Source: Deltaproteobacteria bacterium (lineage in GTDB: Bacteria; Myxococcota_A; Polyangia; Polyangiales; Houyiibacteriaceae). From it: 64,000 nt of DNA. The stretch spans positions 578,014-642,013 of the forward strand of contig JAEPMI010000004.1 in the NCBI GenBank assembly GCA_017644045.1, written 5' to 3'. Below, piece after piece: positions 25,132 through 33,554 of the stretch (positions are counted from its first letter, which is position 1; the number at the start of each line of letters is the position of its first letter). The position numbers and the translations under genes were made by a program. Under the pieces are notes generated by a model that saw nothing but the letters and a program-made list of their open reading frames with translations, had not been told where the DNA came from and did not search any database.

Positions 25132-25218
25132 TCAGTCGCAGGCCTGGCTCTTCAGGTACTCGATCAGGTCGAGCGGGAGCGCGAACGTCAGCACCCGGTC
25201 AGGGTAGGCGCCACCCAC
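25132..25218 (-). pseudogene. Possible orphan gene tail (28 codons) downstream of the P450 gene
   Basis: A short open frame ends in PDRVLTFALPLDLIEYL then KSQACD and a TGA. Its codons are strongly GC at third positions, like real genes here, while the 40 bases upstream are not. There is no convincing start codon or domain. It is in the same frame as the P450 stop 43 codons upstream. It could be the C-terminal remnant of a lost gene or a tiny protein. Confidence 0.3.
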
Positions 25219-25260
25219 CTGTAACCATCGGTCGCCTCGAGCTGTGGCGAGCAAGCGAGA

Positions 25261-26598
25261 TCAACCGACGTGTGTTCGTCGCATCTGGATCCCCGGGGTC
25301 GGCCGGAGCGTGATGCCCGGCCGGTAGTGGACCCGCTGGCCCGAGAGCAACGAGAGCCGCCACTCGCGGGCGATCATCGCGAGCAGGATCGTCGCCTCGA
25401 CCATCGCGAAGGACCCGCCGATGCACACCCGTGGACCGGCGCCGAAGGGGAGGTAGGCGTAGCGGTCGCGACCAGCCGACCGCTCCTCGGTGAAGCGCTC
25501 CGGGTCGAACCCCTCCGGGTTGGTCCAGTGCGCCGCGTGGCGATGGAGCACCCAGGGGCTGATGCCCACGATCGACCCGGCGGGGATCCGCACGCCGCTC
25601 GGGAGCGCGTCGTCGAGGTAGGGCTGCCGCTCGACGATCCACACCGGCGGCCGAAGCCGCATCGCCTCGTGGAGCACACGGCCGGTCAGCGGCAGCTCGC
25701 GCACGATGGTCGCGTCCGGCAGGTCGTCGCCGAGCACTCGCCGCGCCTCCTCGCTCACGGCGTCCGCGATCGCCGGGTGCTGCGCGAGCCACCAGAAGGT
25801 CCAGCTCAGCGCGACCGCGGTCGTCTCGTGACCGGCGGCCAGGAGCGTCATCGCCTCGTCGCGGAGCTGACGCACGCTCATCTGCCCGTCCTCGTCGGTG
25901 GCGTGGATCATCGCCCCGAGCAGATCGTCGCCGCTCGCCCCGCGCTTCTCGTCGATGACCGCCGCGAGGGCCGAGTCGAGGGTGGCCATCGCCCGACGGA
26001 ACGCACGGTAGCGCGGCAGCGGCGCCCAGAGCGGCAGCGGGAGGAGCGACTCCGCATAGTCGTTGGCGAACGCGAGCGCGACCTCGAACGCCTCGGTCAC
26101 GGGACCCGTTTCCCGAGAGAGGTCCTGACCGAAGAGCGTTCGACCGGCGATCTGGAAGGTCACGGCCATCATCGCCTCGTGGACGTCGAAGCTCGCCTCG
26201 CCCTCCGCGCGCCAACCGTCGAGCATCGCCGCCGCGCACTCCGTCATGGTCGGCGCGAGCGCCTCGATCGCGGCTGGACGAAACGCGGGTTGCACCAGCT
26301 TCCGCTGCCGGCGCCAGAGCGCCCCCTCGCTGGTCACGAGACCGCGGCCGAGCGCGGCCTTCAGCCCACGGTAGTGCTCGCTCTTGGCGTAGCCGTTCGC
26401 GTGCGTGACCAGCACGTGGCGCGCGTCAGCCACGTCGGAGATCAGCAGGAAGTCCTCGATGCCGATCCGGATGCGCACCCGATCGCCGTGGGCGCGCTGA
26501 ATCCGCATCAGCACCTCCGGCCCGTCGCGCATCAGCTCCGGCACGTCGCGAAAGCGCCGAAAGCTAGCGTCCACGAAACCGGGATAGTCCCTCCCCAC
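25261..26598 (-). CDS. Cytochrome P450
   Basis: The 445-residue protein carries all P450 landmarks: I-helix AGHETTAVALSW (about 253-264), K-helix ExxR in HEAMRLRPPVW, the aromatic region FDPERFTEER, and the haem-binding loop FGAGPRVCIGGSFA with the Cys thiolate ligand about residue 393. It is soluble, with no membrane anchor, and a bacterial class I length. It resembles CYP families that hydroxylate fatty acids or terpenes, but the substrate cannot be read from sequence. No ferredoxin or reductase gene is adjacent. It is divergent from the propeller-like gene with a 74-base gap. Confidence 0.92.
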   Translation of the reverse strand: MGRDYPGFVDASFRRFRDVPELMRDGPEVLMRIQRAHGDRVRIRIGIEDFLLISDVADARHVLVTHANGYAKSEHYRGLKAALGRGLVTSEGALWRRQRKLVQPAFRPAAIEALAPTMTECAAAMLDGWRAEGEASFDVHEAMMAVTFQIAGRTLFGQDLSRETGPVTEAFEVALAFANDYAESLLPLPLWAPLPRYRAFRRAMATLDSALAAVIDEKRGASGDDLLGAMIHATDEDGQMSVRQLRDEAMTLLAAGHETTAVALSWTFWWLAQHPAIADAVSEEARRVLGDDLPDATIVRELPLTGRVLHEAMRLRPPVWIVERQPYLDDALPSGVRIPAGSIVGISPWVLHRHAAHWTNPEGFDPERFTEERSAGRDRYAYLPFGAGPRVCIGGSFAMVEATILLAMIAREWRLSLLSGQRVHYRPGITLRPTPGIQMRRTHVG

Positions 26599-26672
26599 CC
26601 CGCGAAGCCTACCGCATGCGCTCGCGACTCGAAGCTGGTTCGAATCCGCAGGTGGAAGGTAAGCTGGACTCG

Positions 26673-27590
26673 ATGAAAGAGCTCGGAACGCACCGCTCGC
26701 TCGTGGACGCCATCGTGGCCACCGACGAGGGCTGGCTCAGCGCGGGCCGCGACGGAACGATCCGCCGCTGGCCTGACGGCCAGGTCATTCACCGCTGCAT
26801 CGAAGGCGACTTCGTGACCAGCTTCGCCGGACGCTTCGCGGGAACCCTCCACAGCCAGGTACTCCACCGTGGGAACGAGGGCTTTTCACCCGTCTTCGAG
26901 GCCATGGAGGAAGGCATCGGCGATCTCGCTTCGGCCCCTGACGGTGGCGTCTTCGTGTGTGGCGACGACAACCGCGTCGAGCATCGACGGGCGGACGGAT
27001 CGATCGTGTGGGTCGCCGAAACGTACAAGTTCCCGTACGCGCTCGACGTCGACGACGACACGCTCTTCATCGCGACCTGGGACGCTTACCTCTACCCGGT
27101 CGACCTCGCCGTGCCGCCGAAGGGCACGGCCAACGAGCCCACCGAGCTCCCCTACCCCGAACACCCGCCCGCTCCGATGCCGCTCTACGACGTCGTCTCG
27201 CTCGGGAACGGCCGCGTGGCGGTGGCGAGTCACGGCGAACGTGGCGAGACCACCCTGCACGGTTGGTCCGTCGGCGAGACGAAGCCGCTCTGGGAGGCCT
27301 CGCTCGACCCGATCTACGCCTTGGACTTCCACTCGGGGCGCGACCTCATCGCCGCCGGTGGCGATGCCGGCGTCGTTCACTTCCGGAGCGCCGATGGATC
27401 CGCGCACGGCAGCGAGACGCTCCCGGAGGTTCGCGGAGAGGTGTCGGATGCGTGGTTCCCGGCCGTCGCGGAGTTCGACGAGCTGGGCACCGCCAACGCG
27501 GTGACCGCGGTCGCCTTCGACGCCAAGGGCGAGTCGGTGCTCGTGGGCACCTCGAGCGGTGTCTTGATCCGCGTACCGGTACCGGACTGA
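26673..27590 (+). CDS. WD40/beta-propeller-like protein
   Basis: The 305-residue protein has repeated strand-turn patterns of a beta-propeller: VDAIVATDEGWLSAGRDGTI, RRWPDGQVIH, DLASAPDGGVFVCGDDNRVE, YDVVSLGNGRVAVASHG, ALDFHSGRDLIAAGGDAGVV and VAFDAKGESVLVGTSSGVLI. Canonical WD dipeptides are mostly missing. It has no signal peptide, so it is cytoplasmic, probably a scaffold. ATG 26673 starts MKELGTHRSLVDAIV directly at the first blade; an in-frame ATG 19 codons earlier is possible. The CoA-binding protein gene starts five bases after its stop. Confidence 0.65.
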   Translation: MKELGTHRSLVDAIVATDEGWLSAGRDGTIRRWPDGQVIHRCIEGDFVTSFAGRFAGTLHSQVLHRGNEGFSPVFEAMEEGIGDLASAPDGGVFVCGDDNRVEHRRADGSIVWVAETYKFPYALDVDDDTLFIATWDAYLYPVDLAVPPKGTANEPTELPYPEHPPAPMPLYDVVSLGNGRVAVASHGERGETTLHGWSVGETKPLWEASLDPIYALDFHSGRDLIAAGGDAGVVHFRSADGSAHGSETLPEVRGEVSDAWFPAVAEFDELGTANAVTAVAFDAKGESVLVGTSSGVLIRVPVPD

Positions 27591-27595
27591 AGCCG

Positions 27596-28024
27596 ATGGC
27601 GCTCGACCCCACGACCGACGAACACGCCCGCGAGGTGCTCGAGGCGGCGACCACCATCGCGATCCTCGGCGCCCACCCGCAGCAGAGCCGCGCCGCATGG
27701 TACGTGCCCGACTACCTGGCCTCGGTGGGCTACCGCGTGCTCCCGGTGAACCCGGCTTACGCCGGTCAGGAGCTCTTCGGGGTGACCACCGTGGCGAGCC
27801 TCGGCGACCTCCAGGAGCCGGTCGATCTCGTCGACGTCTTTCGTCGTTCCGATGCGGTCGCCGACCACATCGACGAGGTCCTCGCGATGGCTCCGCTGCC
27901 GAAGGTCGTCTGGCTGCAGCTCGGGATCGTCAACGGCGAGGCGGCCGCTCGCTGGCGCGCCGCAGGCATCGACGTGGTGCAGAACCGCTGCACCCTCGCG
28001 GACCATCGGCGGCTGATCGCCTGA
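27596..28024 (+). CDS. CoA-binding domain protein (YccU-like)
   Basis: The 142-residue protein is a stand-alone CoA-binding Rossmann domain: TTIAILGAHPQQSRAAWYVP (nucleotide loop), YLASVGYRVLPVNPAYAGQE, LFGVTTVASLGDLQEPVDLV, DVFRRSDAVADHIDEVLA, and a final IDVVQNRCTLADHRRL in which the Cys is typical of the family. Relatives (YccU and similar) bind CoA or another nucleotide, with no settled function. The size is normal. It is translationally close to the propeller gene, with five bases between. Confidence 0.87.
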   Translation: MALDPTTDEHAREVLEAATTIAILGAHPQQSRAAWYVPDYLASVGYRVLPVNPAYAGQELFGVTTVASLGDLQEPVDLVDVFRRSDAVADHIDEVLAMAPLPKVVWLQLGIVNGEAAARWRAAGIDVVQNRCTLADHRRLIA

Positions 28025-28082
28025 CGGAAGAGAATCCGCGCTGGACGGAACCCACCGCCTGCCCAGACACTGGACCGCGTCG

Positions 28083-29003
28083 ATGTCGATGACGAACGCA
28101 ATGGTCGGGCTCTCCTGCGTGCTCGGGTTGGTGGCTTGCCTGCCCGACACCAGTGGTTTCGGCGACGTGGACGGCGGTCCGGCGGACCTCGGGCCCGACG
28201 CGGCGGCGGACGCGGCCACCGCCGCGGACGCTTCGGTGCGCACGGACGCCGCCGTGAACGATGGCGGCACCGACCTCGGCCCGGGTGACGCGGGCGTCGA
28301 CGCATGCGTTCCGTCGTGCATCGCCGGCGGGGCTTGCGGCGCCGACGATGGCTGCGGCGGAAAGTGCCTGGGCGTGTGCCCCGACCCGGACAACGAGGTC
28401 TGCTACGGCGGCGTCTGCTCCACCGCCAGCTGGTGCGCCTCGGCGCGCTGCGACGTCTTCTCGACGACCGGCTGCCTCGTCGGCGACGCGTGCCACCCGA
28501 CGTACGAGGACGAGCCGAACCTGATCGAGACCCGCTGCGCTCCGGCGGGTGCAGGGTTCGATGGCGACGCCTGCACATCGCCCGACGACTGCGCGGCCGG
28601 CCATGGGTGCCGGCTCGGCAAGTGTCGTCGCTACTGCTGCCACGCCGGCATGCTCTTCGGCGAGTCGTCGGACCACTGTCCCGGCTACTGCGAGCGAGTG
28701 GGCTTCCGAACCGGCTTCTGCGTGGAGCTCTGCAACACCAACGACCCCGCGACGTGCGAAGCGGACCAACTCTGCGTCTGGAGCAACGAGCGAGCCGGAA
28801 TGACCTACTGTATCGAAACGGTCGCCCCCGACGCGATGGTCGGCGACAGCTGCGAGTACGCCAACGCTTGCGCGCATGGCCAGTACTGTTGGGACGGGAC
28901 CTGTCGAGCCACCTGCGATCCCGGCGCGACCACCCCCTGCGTGGCGGGCACGTGCACCACCGTGCTGCCGACCCCGCGCATCAGCGTCTGCCTCCCCGAG
29001 TAG
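28083..29003 (+). CDS. Cys-rich lipoprotein
   Basis: The 306-residue protein has a lipoprotein signal ending in GLVACLPD. An Asp/Ala/Gly-rich linker (residues 30-75) follows, then more than 30 Cys in the rest. The Cys are arranged in short loops such as CVPSCIAGGACGADDGCGGK, CLGVCPDPDNEVCYGGVC, CTSPDDCAAGHGCRLGKCRR and CAHGQYCWDGTCRATC. Such disulfide-rich surface proteins are frequent in myxobacteria; no catalytic motif is visible. The role is unknown. The first Met is taken as the start; a second Met lies two codons later. Confidence 0.7.
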   Translation: MSMTNAMVGLSCVLGLVACLPDTSGFGDVDGGPADLGPDAAADAATAADASVRTDAAVNDGGTDLGPGDAGVDACVPSCIAGGACGADDGCGGKCLGVCPDPDNEVCYGGVCSTASWCASARCDVFSTTGCLVGDACHPTYEDEPNLIETRCAPAGAGFDGDACTSPDDCAAGHGCRLGKCRRYCCHAGMLFGESSDHCPGYCERVGFRTGFCVELCNTNDPATCEADQLCVWSNERAGMTYCIETVAPDAMVGDSCEYANACAHGQYCWDGTCRATCDPGATTPCVAGTCTTVLPTPRISVCLPE

Positions 29004-29073
29004 ACCGCGCGCGCTTCCTGGGTCAGCGTCACGATCGAGCACCGCGAACGACTCGTGGGCTCAGGAGCGTGCA

Positions 29074-29988
29074 GTGACCGAGAGCGACCCCACCCCGCCG
29101 AAGACCCTGATCGAAGAGCTGATGGCGATCCTCCAGCTCGAGCGCATCGAGGAGAACATCTTCCGGGGGCGGAGTCAGGATCTCGGTTGGGGCCGCGTCT
29201 TCGGTGGACAGGTGGTCGGCCAGGCGCTCTCCGCGGCAGAGCAGACCGTGCCCGAGGGGCGGAGCGTGCACTCGCTGCACGGTTACTTCCTCCGGCCGGG
29301 CGACGCGAAGGAGAGCATCGTCTACCTGGTTGATCCGATCCGCGACGGGAAGAGCTTCACCACGCGCCGCGTGGTCGCGGTCCAGAACGGCAAGGCCATC
29401 TTCAACCTCGCGGCGTCCTTCCAGATCGCCGAAGACGGCTTCGACCACCAGTCGCCGACGATGCCCGACGTGCCCGGCCCCGATGAGCTGCTCAGCGAGC
29501 AGGAGCTCGGCCGCCGCTACCTCGAGCGCCTGCCGGAGGCGGTGCGGAACAAGCTGCCGAAGGCGCTGCGGGAGCGAGTCGTGGCGGACAAGCCGATCGA
29601 GGTTCGGCCGGTCGCCCCCGTCGACCCCATGAACCCCGGCGAGCGCGAGCCCATTCGGCACGTGTGGTTCCGCGCGAGCGGCGCGCTGCCGGATGCGCGT
29701 TCCACTCACCAGTACCTGCTCGCCTACGCGTCCGACTTCCACCTGCTCGGCACCTCGATGCAGCCGCACTCGGTCACGTGGCTCACACCGGGCATGCAGG
29801 TCGCGAGCCTCGACCACGCGATGTGGTTCCATCGCCCCTTCCGCTTCGACGACTGGCTCCTCTACGACCTCGAGGCCCCCTCGGCGCAAGGCGCGCGCGG
29901 GCTCTCGCAGGGACGCTGGTTCACCCGCGACGGCGTGCTCGTCGCGTCGACGATGCAGGAAGGTCTGATCCGCGACCGCCGCGCCTGA
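29074..29988 (+). CDS. tesB: Acyl-CoA thioesterase II (TesB family)
   Basis: The 304-residue double-hotdog protein has the TesB landmarks. The N-terminal domain has ENIFRGRSQDLGWGRVFGGQ, VVGQALSAAEQTVPEGRSVH and HGYFLRPGDAKESIVYLVDP; the C-terminal hotdog domain has HQYLLAYASDFHLLGTSMQP, LDHAMWFHRPFRFDDWLLYD and ARGLSQGRWFTRDGVLVAS. The catalytic Asp/Thr/Gln triad region is conserved (LAYASDFHLL and GLSQGRWF). It hydrolyses medium- and long-chain acyl-CoA. GTG 29074 is preferred because CAGGAG lies seven bases upstream. The stop abuts that of the convergent membrane protein (TGATCA). Confidence 0.92.
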   Translation: MTESDPTPPKTLIEELMAILQLERIEENIFRGRSQDLGWGRVFGGQVVGQALSAAEQTVPEGRSVHSLHGYFLRPGDAKESIVYLVDPIRDGKSFTTRRVVAVQNGKAIFNLAASFQIAEDGFDHQSPTMPDVPGPDELLSEQELGRRYLERLPEAVRNKLPKALRERVVADKPIEVRPVAPVDPMNPGEREPIRHVWFRASGALPDARSTHQYLLAYASDFHLLGTSMQPHSVTWLTPGMQVASLDHAMWFHRPFRFDDWLLYDLEAPSAQGARGLSQGRWFTRDGVLVASTMQEGLIRDRRA

Positions 29989-30708
29989 TCAGCCGAGCTG
30001 GGAGAGCATCACCCAGGCGAAGGTCGTCAATGCCCAGGCCTCGAGCAGCACGCCCTGCTGGACGAGACGCTGCACCAGCGTCCCATCGTGGTCGCGGATG
30101 ACGACGGCGCTGCGCCCGAGCACACGGCCGCGGCGGTAGGGCCCGTCGCCGGAGCCGAAGGTCTCGAGCGCGGGGAGCCAGAGGGTCTCGCCCTCGGCGC
30201 ACTCCCCGGGCCACTCGCCGAGCACGTAGCGGTGCTTGGCCCCGTCGAGCACCGGGCCGGTCTCGGTCTGCCGCAGCACCCCACCCGGCCAGCGAGACAC
30301 GGTGGCGCCGAGCGCGAGATAGACCCCGCCGCCGATCGCCGAGGCGATCCCGCCGAGCACCATCGCGTCGAGCTCCGGGCCGCGCCAGCGGACGCCGGCG
30401 AGCGCGACCAGGAGGCCGAGGCCGATGAGCCGATCCATCGGAGCGGTCCCGACCGTGGCGCTGCTCGCCAACCCCCGCGGATGCCGCCCGACATAGGCCG
30501 CCAAGGCGCAGAGCCCGACGATCATGGCGGCGATCCGATAGACCCAGATGTCCGCCCCGAGCGAGGTCGGCTCGTTACGGAGCACCCGGTCGAAACAGAG
30601 CGCGCCGATCCACACCGGCCAGAGCGCAGCGGCCTGGAGCACCGCCAACGAACGCCCCGGCCTGAGGACCCAGCGGCTCGTCTCGGCAGGTACAGCGCTC
30701 ACTTCCAC
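29989..30708 (-). CDS. Predicted multi-pass membrane protein
   Basis: The 239-residue protein has about four hydrophobic helices: SLAVLQAAALWPVWIGALCF, VYRIAAMIVGLCALAAYVG, LIGLGLLVALAGV and MVLGGIASAIGGGVYLALGA. A soluble loop (about 140-215) carries DGAKHRYVLGEWPGECAEGE and RVLGRSAVVIRDHDG, and the C-terminus ends in ALTTFAWVMLSQLG. I do not recognise the family. The gene points away from the TetR regulator, sharing a 103-base intergenic region with the tandem operator, so it could be under the same control. Confidence 0.65.
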   Translation of the reverse strand: MEVSAVPAETSRWVLRPGRSLAVLQAAALWPVWIGALCFDRVLRNEPTSLGADIWVYRIAAMIVGLCALAAYVGRHPRGLASSATVGTAPMDRLIGLGLLVALAGVRWRGPELDAMVLGGIASAIGGGVYLALGATVSRWPGGVLRQTETGPVLDGAKHRYVLGEWPGECAEGETLWLPALETFGSGDGPYRRGRVLGRSAVVIRDHDGTLVQRLVQQGVLLEAWALTTFAWVMLSQLG

Positions 30709-30751
30709 AAGTTGCCAGACGGAAGCGCCCTCGGCACCTCTTGCGGATTAC

Positions 30752-30787
30752 CTACCATATGGTAGACAGAGACTGACCGCTCGGTAG
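30752..30787. promoter_or_regulatory. Tandem operator upstream of the TetR regulator
   Basis: Site 1 is a perfect 14-base palindrome, CTACCATATGGTAG (30752-30765). Site 2, TGACCGCTCGGTAG (30774-30787), matches the same TNACCnnnnGGTAG frame less perfectly. Their centres are 22 bases apart, two helical turns, so two dimers could bind the same face. The sites lie 25-60 bases before the TetR gene and within the divergent promoter region of the membrane protein. Autorepression is the likely role. Confidence 0.65.
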
Positions 30788-30811
30788 AGAGACCGATCGC
30801 GGCCCCCCGTC

Positions 30812-31438
30812 ATGCCGACCAGCGACGTCCGCTCGAAAATCCTGGAAGAGGCCACCCGCCTCTTCGCCGCTCGTGGCTTCGAGGGCACCTCGATCCAGGC
30901 CATCGCCGAGGCGGTCGGAGTCCGGAAGCCGAGCCTGCTCTATCACTTCAAGTCGAAGGAAGAGCTGCGGCAGGCGGTGCTCGACGAGCTCCTGACCCGC
31001 TGGAACGAGGTGCTCCCCGAGCTGCTCATGGCGGCGGCCGAGGTCGACCGCTTCGACGGAGTGCTCGACGCGATGGCGGACTTCTTCCTCGAGGATCCGG
31101 ACCGCGCCCGACTGCTGGTGCGCGAAACTCTCGACCGACCGGAAGACGTGCGGCAGCGGCTCGAGCGCTACGTGCGGCCGTGGGTCGACGTCGCGCTCTC
31201 GCAGCTGAGCAAGGCCCAGCGCGAGGGTCACGTCCACGCGAAGGCAGACCTGCCCGCGTACGTGGTGCACCTGGTGCAGCTCGTCGTCGGCTCCATCGCG
31301 GTGATGGACACGCTGGTGGCGCTGCTCCCGGAAGACGCCGGCGACCGGCGCCAACGACTGCGCGCGGAGATGCGACGGATGGCCCGCAGCGGCCTCTTCG
31401 CGCCGCGCCCGAAGAACTACGAGGTGGCGGCCGAATGA
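30812..31438 (+). CDS. TetR-family transcriptional regulator
   Basis: The 208-residue protein has an N-terminal TetR DNA-binding domain: RSKILEEATRLFAARGFEGT, SIQAIAEAVGVRKPSLLYHF and KSKEELRQAVLDEL. An all-helical ligand domain follows without obvious specificity marks. It lies 22 bases upstream of an acyl-CoA dehydrogenase gene, suggesting control of lipid catabolism in response to an acyl-CoA, as in FadR-like TetR proteins. A tandem palindromic operator directly upstream points to autoregulation and control of the neighbouring dehydrogenase. Confidence 0.9.
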   Translation: MPTSDVRSKILEEATRLFAARGFEGTSIQAIAEAVGVRKPSLLYHFKSKEELRQAVLDELLTRWNEVLPELLMAAAEVDRFDGVLDAMADFFLEDPDRARLLVRETLDRPEDVRQRLERYVRPWVDVALSQLSKAQREGHVHAKADLPAYVVHLVQLVVGSIAVMDTLVALLPEDAGDRRQRLRAEMRRMARSGLFAPRPKNYEVAAE

Positions 31439-31460
31439 GCCGCGACCGGAGGACAAGAAC

Positions 31461-33386
31461 ATGGCGAGCTTCTACGAAGACAACGAAGACCTGCGCTGGT
31501 ACGTCGAGAAGGGCATCGACTGGGAGCCCCTCATCGAGCTCACCGAGCGCCGCTTCATCGACTCGGATGGGCCCGACGACGCGAAGGAAGCGCTCGAGCT
31601 CTACGTCGACATCATGAAGATGGTCGGTGAGTTCGTCGCCGGTGAGATCGCACCACACGCGGGCGAGATCGACCGCGAGGGCGTGCATCTCGGGGAGGAC
31701 GGAGAGGTCGTCTTCCCCGAGCGGCTGCAGAGCATCTTCGACCAGATCGAGGAGCTCGACCTGCACGGGCTCAACGTCCCGCGCGAGCTCGGCGGGATGA
31801 ACGCGCCGATGCTGGTCTACTTCCTCCTCTCGGAGATGATGGGCCGCGCCGACGTCTCGGTGATGGCGCACCACGGCTTCCACGGTGGCATGGCGATGGC
31901 CGCGCTGATCTTCTCGATCCGCGAGGGCACCACCACCATCGACCGCGAGACCGGCCGCATCCAGGAGACCCGCTTCCGCCAGATGATCGAGGAGATCGTC
32001 GCCGGCAAAGCCTGGGGCTGCATGGACATCACCGAGCCGGATGCCGGCTCCGACATGGCCGCGCTCCGCGCCAAGGCCGAGCAGGACGAGGACGGCAACT
32101 GGTTCGTCAGCGGCGAGAAGATCTTCATCACCAGCGGCCACGGGAAATGGCACTTCGTGATCGCCCGCACCGAGGACGCCGGTGACCCGAACGACCCGAT
32201 GGCAGGCCTGAAGGGGCTCAGCTTCTTCCTGGTGCCGACCTATCACGAGAAGGACGGCAAGCGAGAGAGGCACGTCGCCATCACGCGCGTCGAGGAGAAG
32301 ATGGGCCACCACGGCTCGGCGACCTGCGGTCTGCTCTTCGATCGGGCGCCGGCCATGCTCATCGGCGAGCGGGGCGAGGGCTTCAAGCACATGCTCACGC
32401 TCATGAACAACGCCCGCGTGGGCGTCGGCTTCGAGTGCCTCGGGCTCTGCGAGGCGGCCTACCGCAAGGCGAAGGCGTACGCGGCCGAGCGCGGCTCGAT
32501 GGGCAAGACCATCGATCGCCACGAGATGATCGCCGACATGCTCGACGAGATGGAGGCGGACATCACCGCCATCCGCGCGATGGCGGTGACCGCCGGCTAC
32601 AACGAGGAGATCTGCCAGAAGCTCCGGCTCGCCCTCGAGCACTACGGCAACCTCAGCGCGGAAGAGACCGCCGAAGCGAAGGCCGAGCTGAAGAAGCGCG
32701 AGCGCATCGCGCGCCGCCTGACCCCGTTGCTCAAGTACTGGGGCGCGGAGAAGGCGGTCGAGATCTCGCGCCGCTGCATCCAGATCCACGGCGGCAACGG
32801 CTACATCGACGAGTACGGCGCCGAGAAGCTGATGCGCGACGCGATGGTCATGCCCATCTACGAGGGCACCAGCCAGATCCAGGCGCTCATGGCCATGAAG
32901 GACACCCTCGGAGGGATCATGAAGGACCCGCGCCGCTTCGTTCGGAAGATGGCGCAGGCGCGCTGGCGATCCGTCTCGGCCCGCGACCCGCTCGAGCGCC
33001 GCGTGGCGAAGCTGCAGTCGCTCTCGTTCGGGCTGCAGCAGCAGCTCATCGTCCGCACGGCCGGCGACAAGATGAAGGGCCTGCAGGGTAAGCCGGTCAC
33101 CGACTGGCCGGATTCGTTCCTCAAGGACTGGGACCCGAAGCGCGACTTCTCCTTCGCGATGCTCCACGCGGACCGGCTGATCCGGATCCTCACCGACGTC
33201 GCGGTGGCGGAGCTGCTCCTGCGGCAGGCCAACGAGCACGCCGAGCGACGCCCGCTGCTGGAGCGACACCTGGAGCGCGCCGAGGTCCGCTGCGCGAACC
33301 TGGTGAACGAGATCGAGCACACCGGTGAGCGTCTGCTCGCGAAGCTGGCTCGGCTCGGGACCGCGATGGCGGACGCCGCCGAATAG
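31461..33386 (+). CDS. Acyl-CoA dehydrogenase
   Basis: The 641-residue flavoprotein is larger than the usual 380-400 residues and has the long form with a C-terminal extension, as in FadE-like / ACAD-C type enzymes. FAD- and substrate-binding motifs are WGCMDITEPDAGSDMAALRA, NWFVSGEKIFITSGHG, and CIQIHGGNGYIDEYGAEKLM. The catalytic Glu is probably in MPIYEGTSQIQALM (about residue 473). An N-terminal 80-residue segment precedes the fold. It oxidises acyl-CoA in beta-oxidation. It is expected to be co-transcribed with the TetR regulator 22 bases upstream, and ends at a strong terminator. Confidence 0.92.
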   Translation: MASFYEDNEDLRWYVEKGIDWEPLIELTERRFIDSDGPDDAKEALELYVDIMKMVGEFVAGEIAPHAGEIDREGVHLGEDGEVVFPERLQSIFDQIEELDLHGLNVPRELGGMNAPMLVYFLLSEMMGRADVSVMAHHGFHGGMAMAALIFSIREGTTTIDRETGRIQETRFRQMIEEIVAGKAWGCMDITEPDAGSDMAALRAKAEQDEDGNWFVSGEKIFITSGHGKWHFVIARTEDAGDPNDPMAGLKGLSFFLVPTYHEKDGKRERHVAITRVEEKMGHHGSATCGLLFDRAPAMLIGERGEGFKHMLTLMNNARVGVGFECLGLCEAAYRKAKAYAAERGSMGKTIDRHEMIADMLDEMEADITAIRAMAVTAGYNEEICQKLRLALEHYGNLSAEETAEAKAELKKRERIARRLTPLLKYWGAEKAVEISRRCIQIHGGNGYIDEYGAEKLMRDAMVMPIYEGTSQIQALMAMKDTLGGIMKDPRRFVRKMAQARWRSVSARDPLERRVAKLQSLSFGLQQQLIVRTAGDKMKGLQGKPVTDWPDSFLKDWDPKRDFSFAMLHADRLIRILTDVAVAELLLRQANEHAERRPLLERHLERAEVRCANLVNEIEHTGERLLAKLARLGTAMADAAE

Positions 33387-33411
33387 CCGACAGCCGCGCT
33401 CTCACTCTCGC

Positions 33412-33451
33412 CTCGGGCGGGCTCCTCACGGGGCTCGCCCGAGCGCGTTTT
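33412..33451 (+). terminator. Rho-independent terminator after the acyl-CoA dehydrogenase
   Basis: An 11-pair stem (CTCGGGCGGGC / GCTCGCCCGAG, one wobble) is followed by CGCGTTTTC. It begins 26 bases after the stop codon. Confidence 0.75.
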
Positions 33452-33554
33452 CGGACCCTGCCGTTTTCTTGCCCACTCGATCCCCCCTTCGGTAGGGAAG
33501 AGACAACGGACGCGCGAGCGGGCGATGCCGCGCGACACATCCGGGAGGAACACG

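Noticed and set aside
31026-33320. 764-codon open frame antisense to the acyl-CoA dehydrogenase
   Set aside because: It mirrors the coding bias of the sense gene and its translation is Arg/Leu/Ala/Val-rich without motifs.
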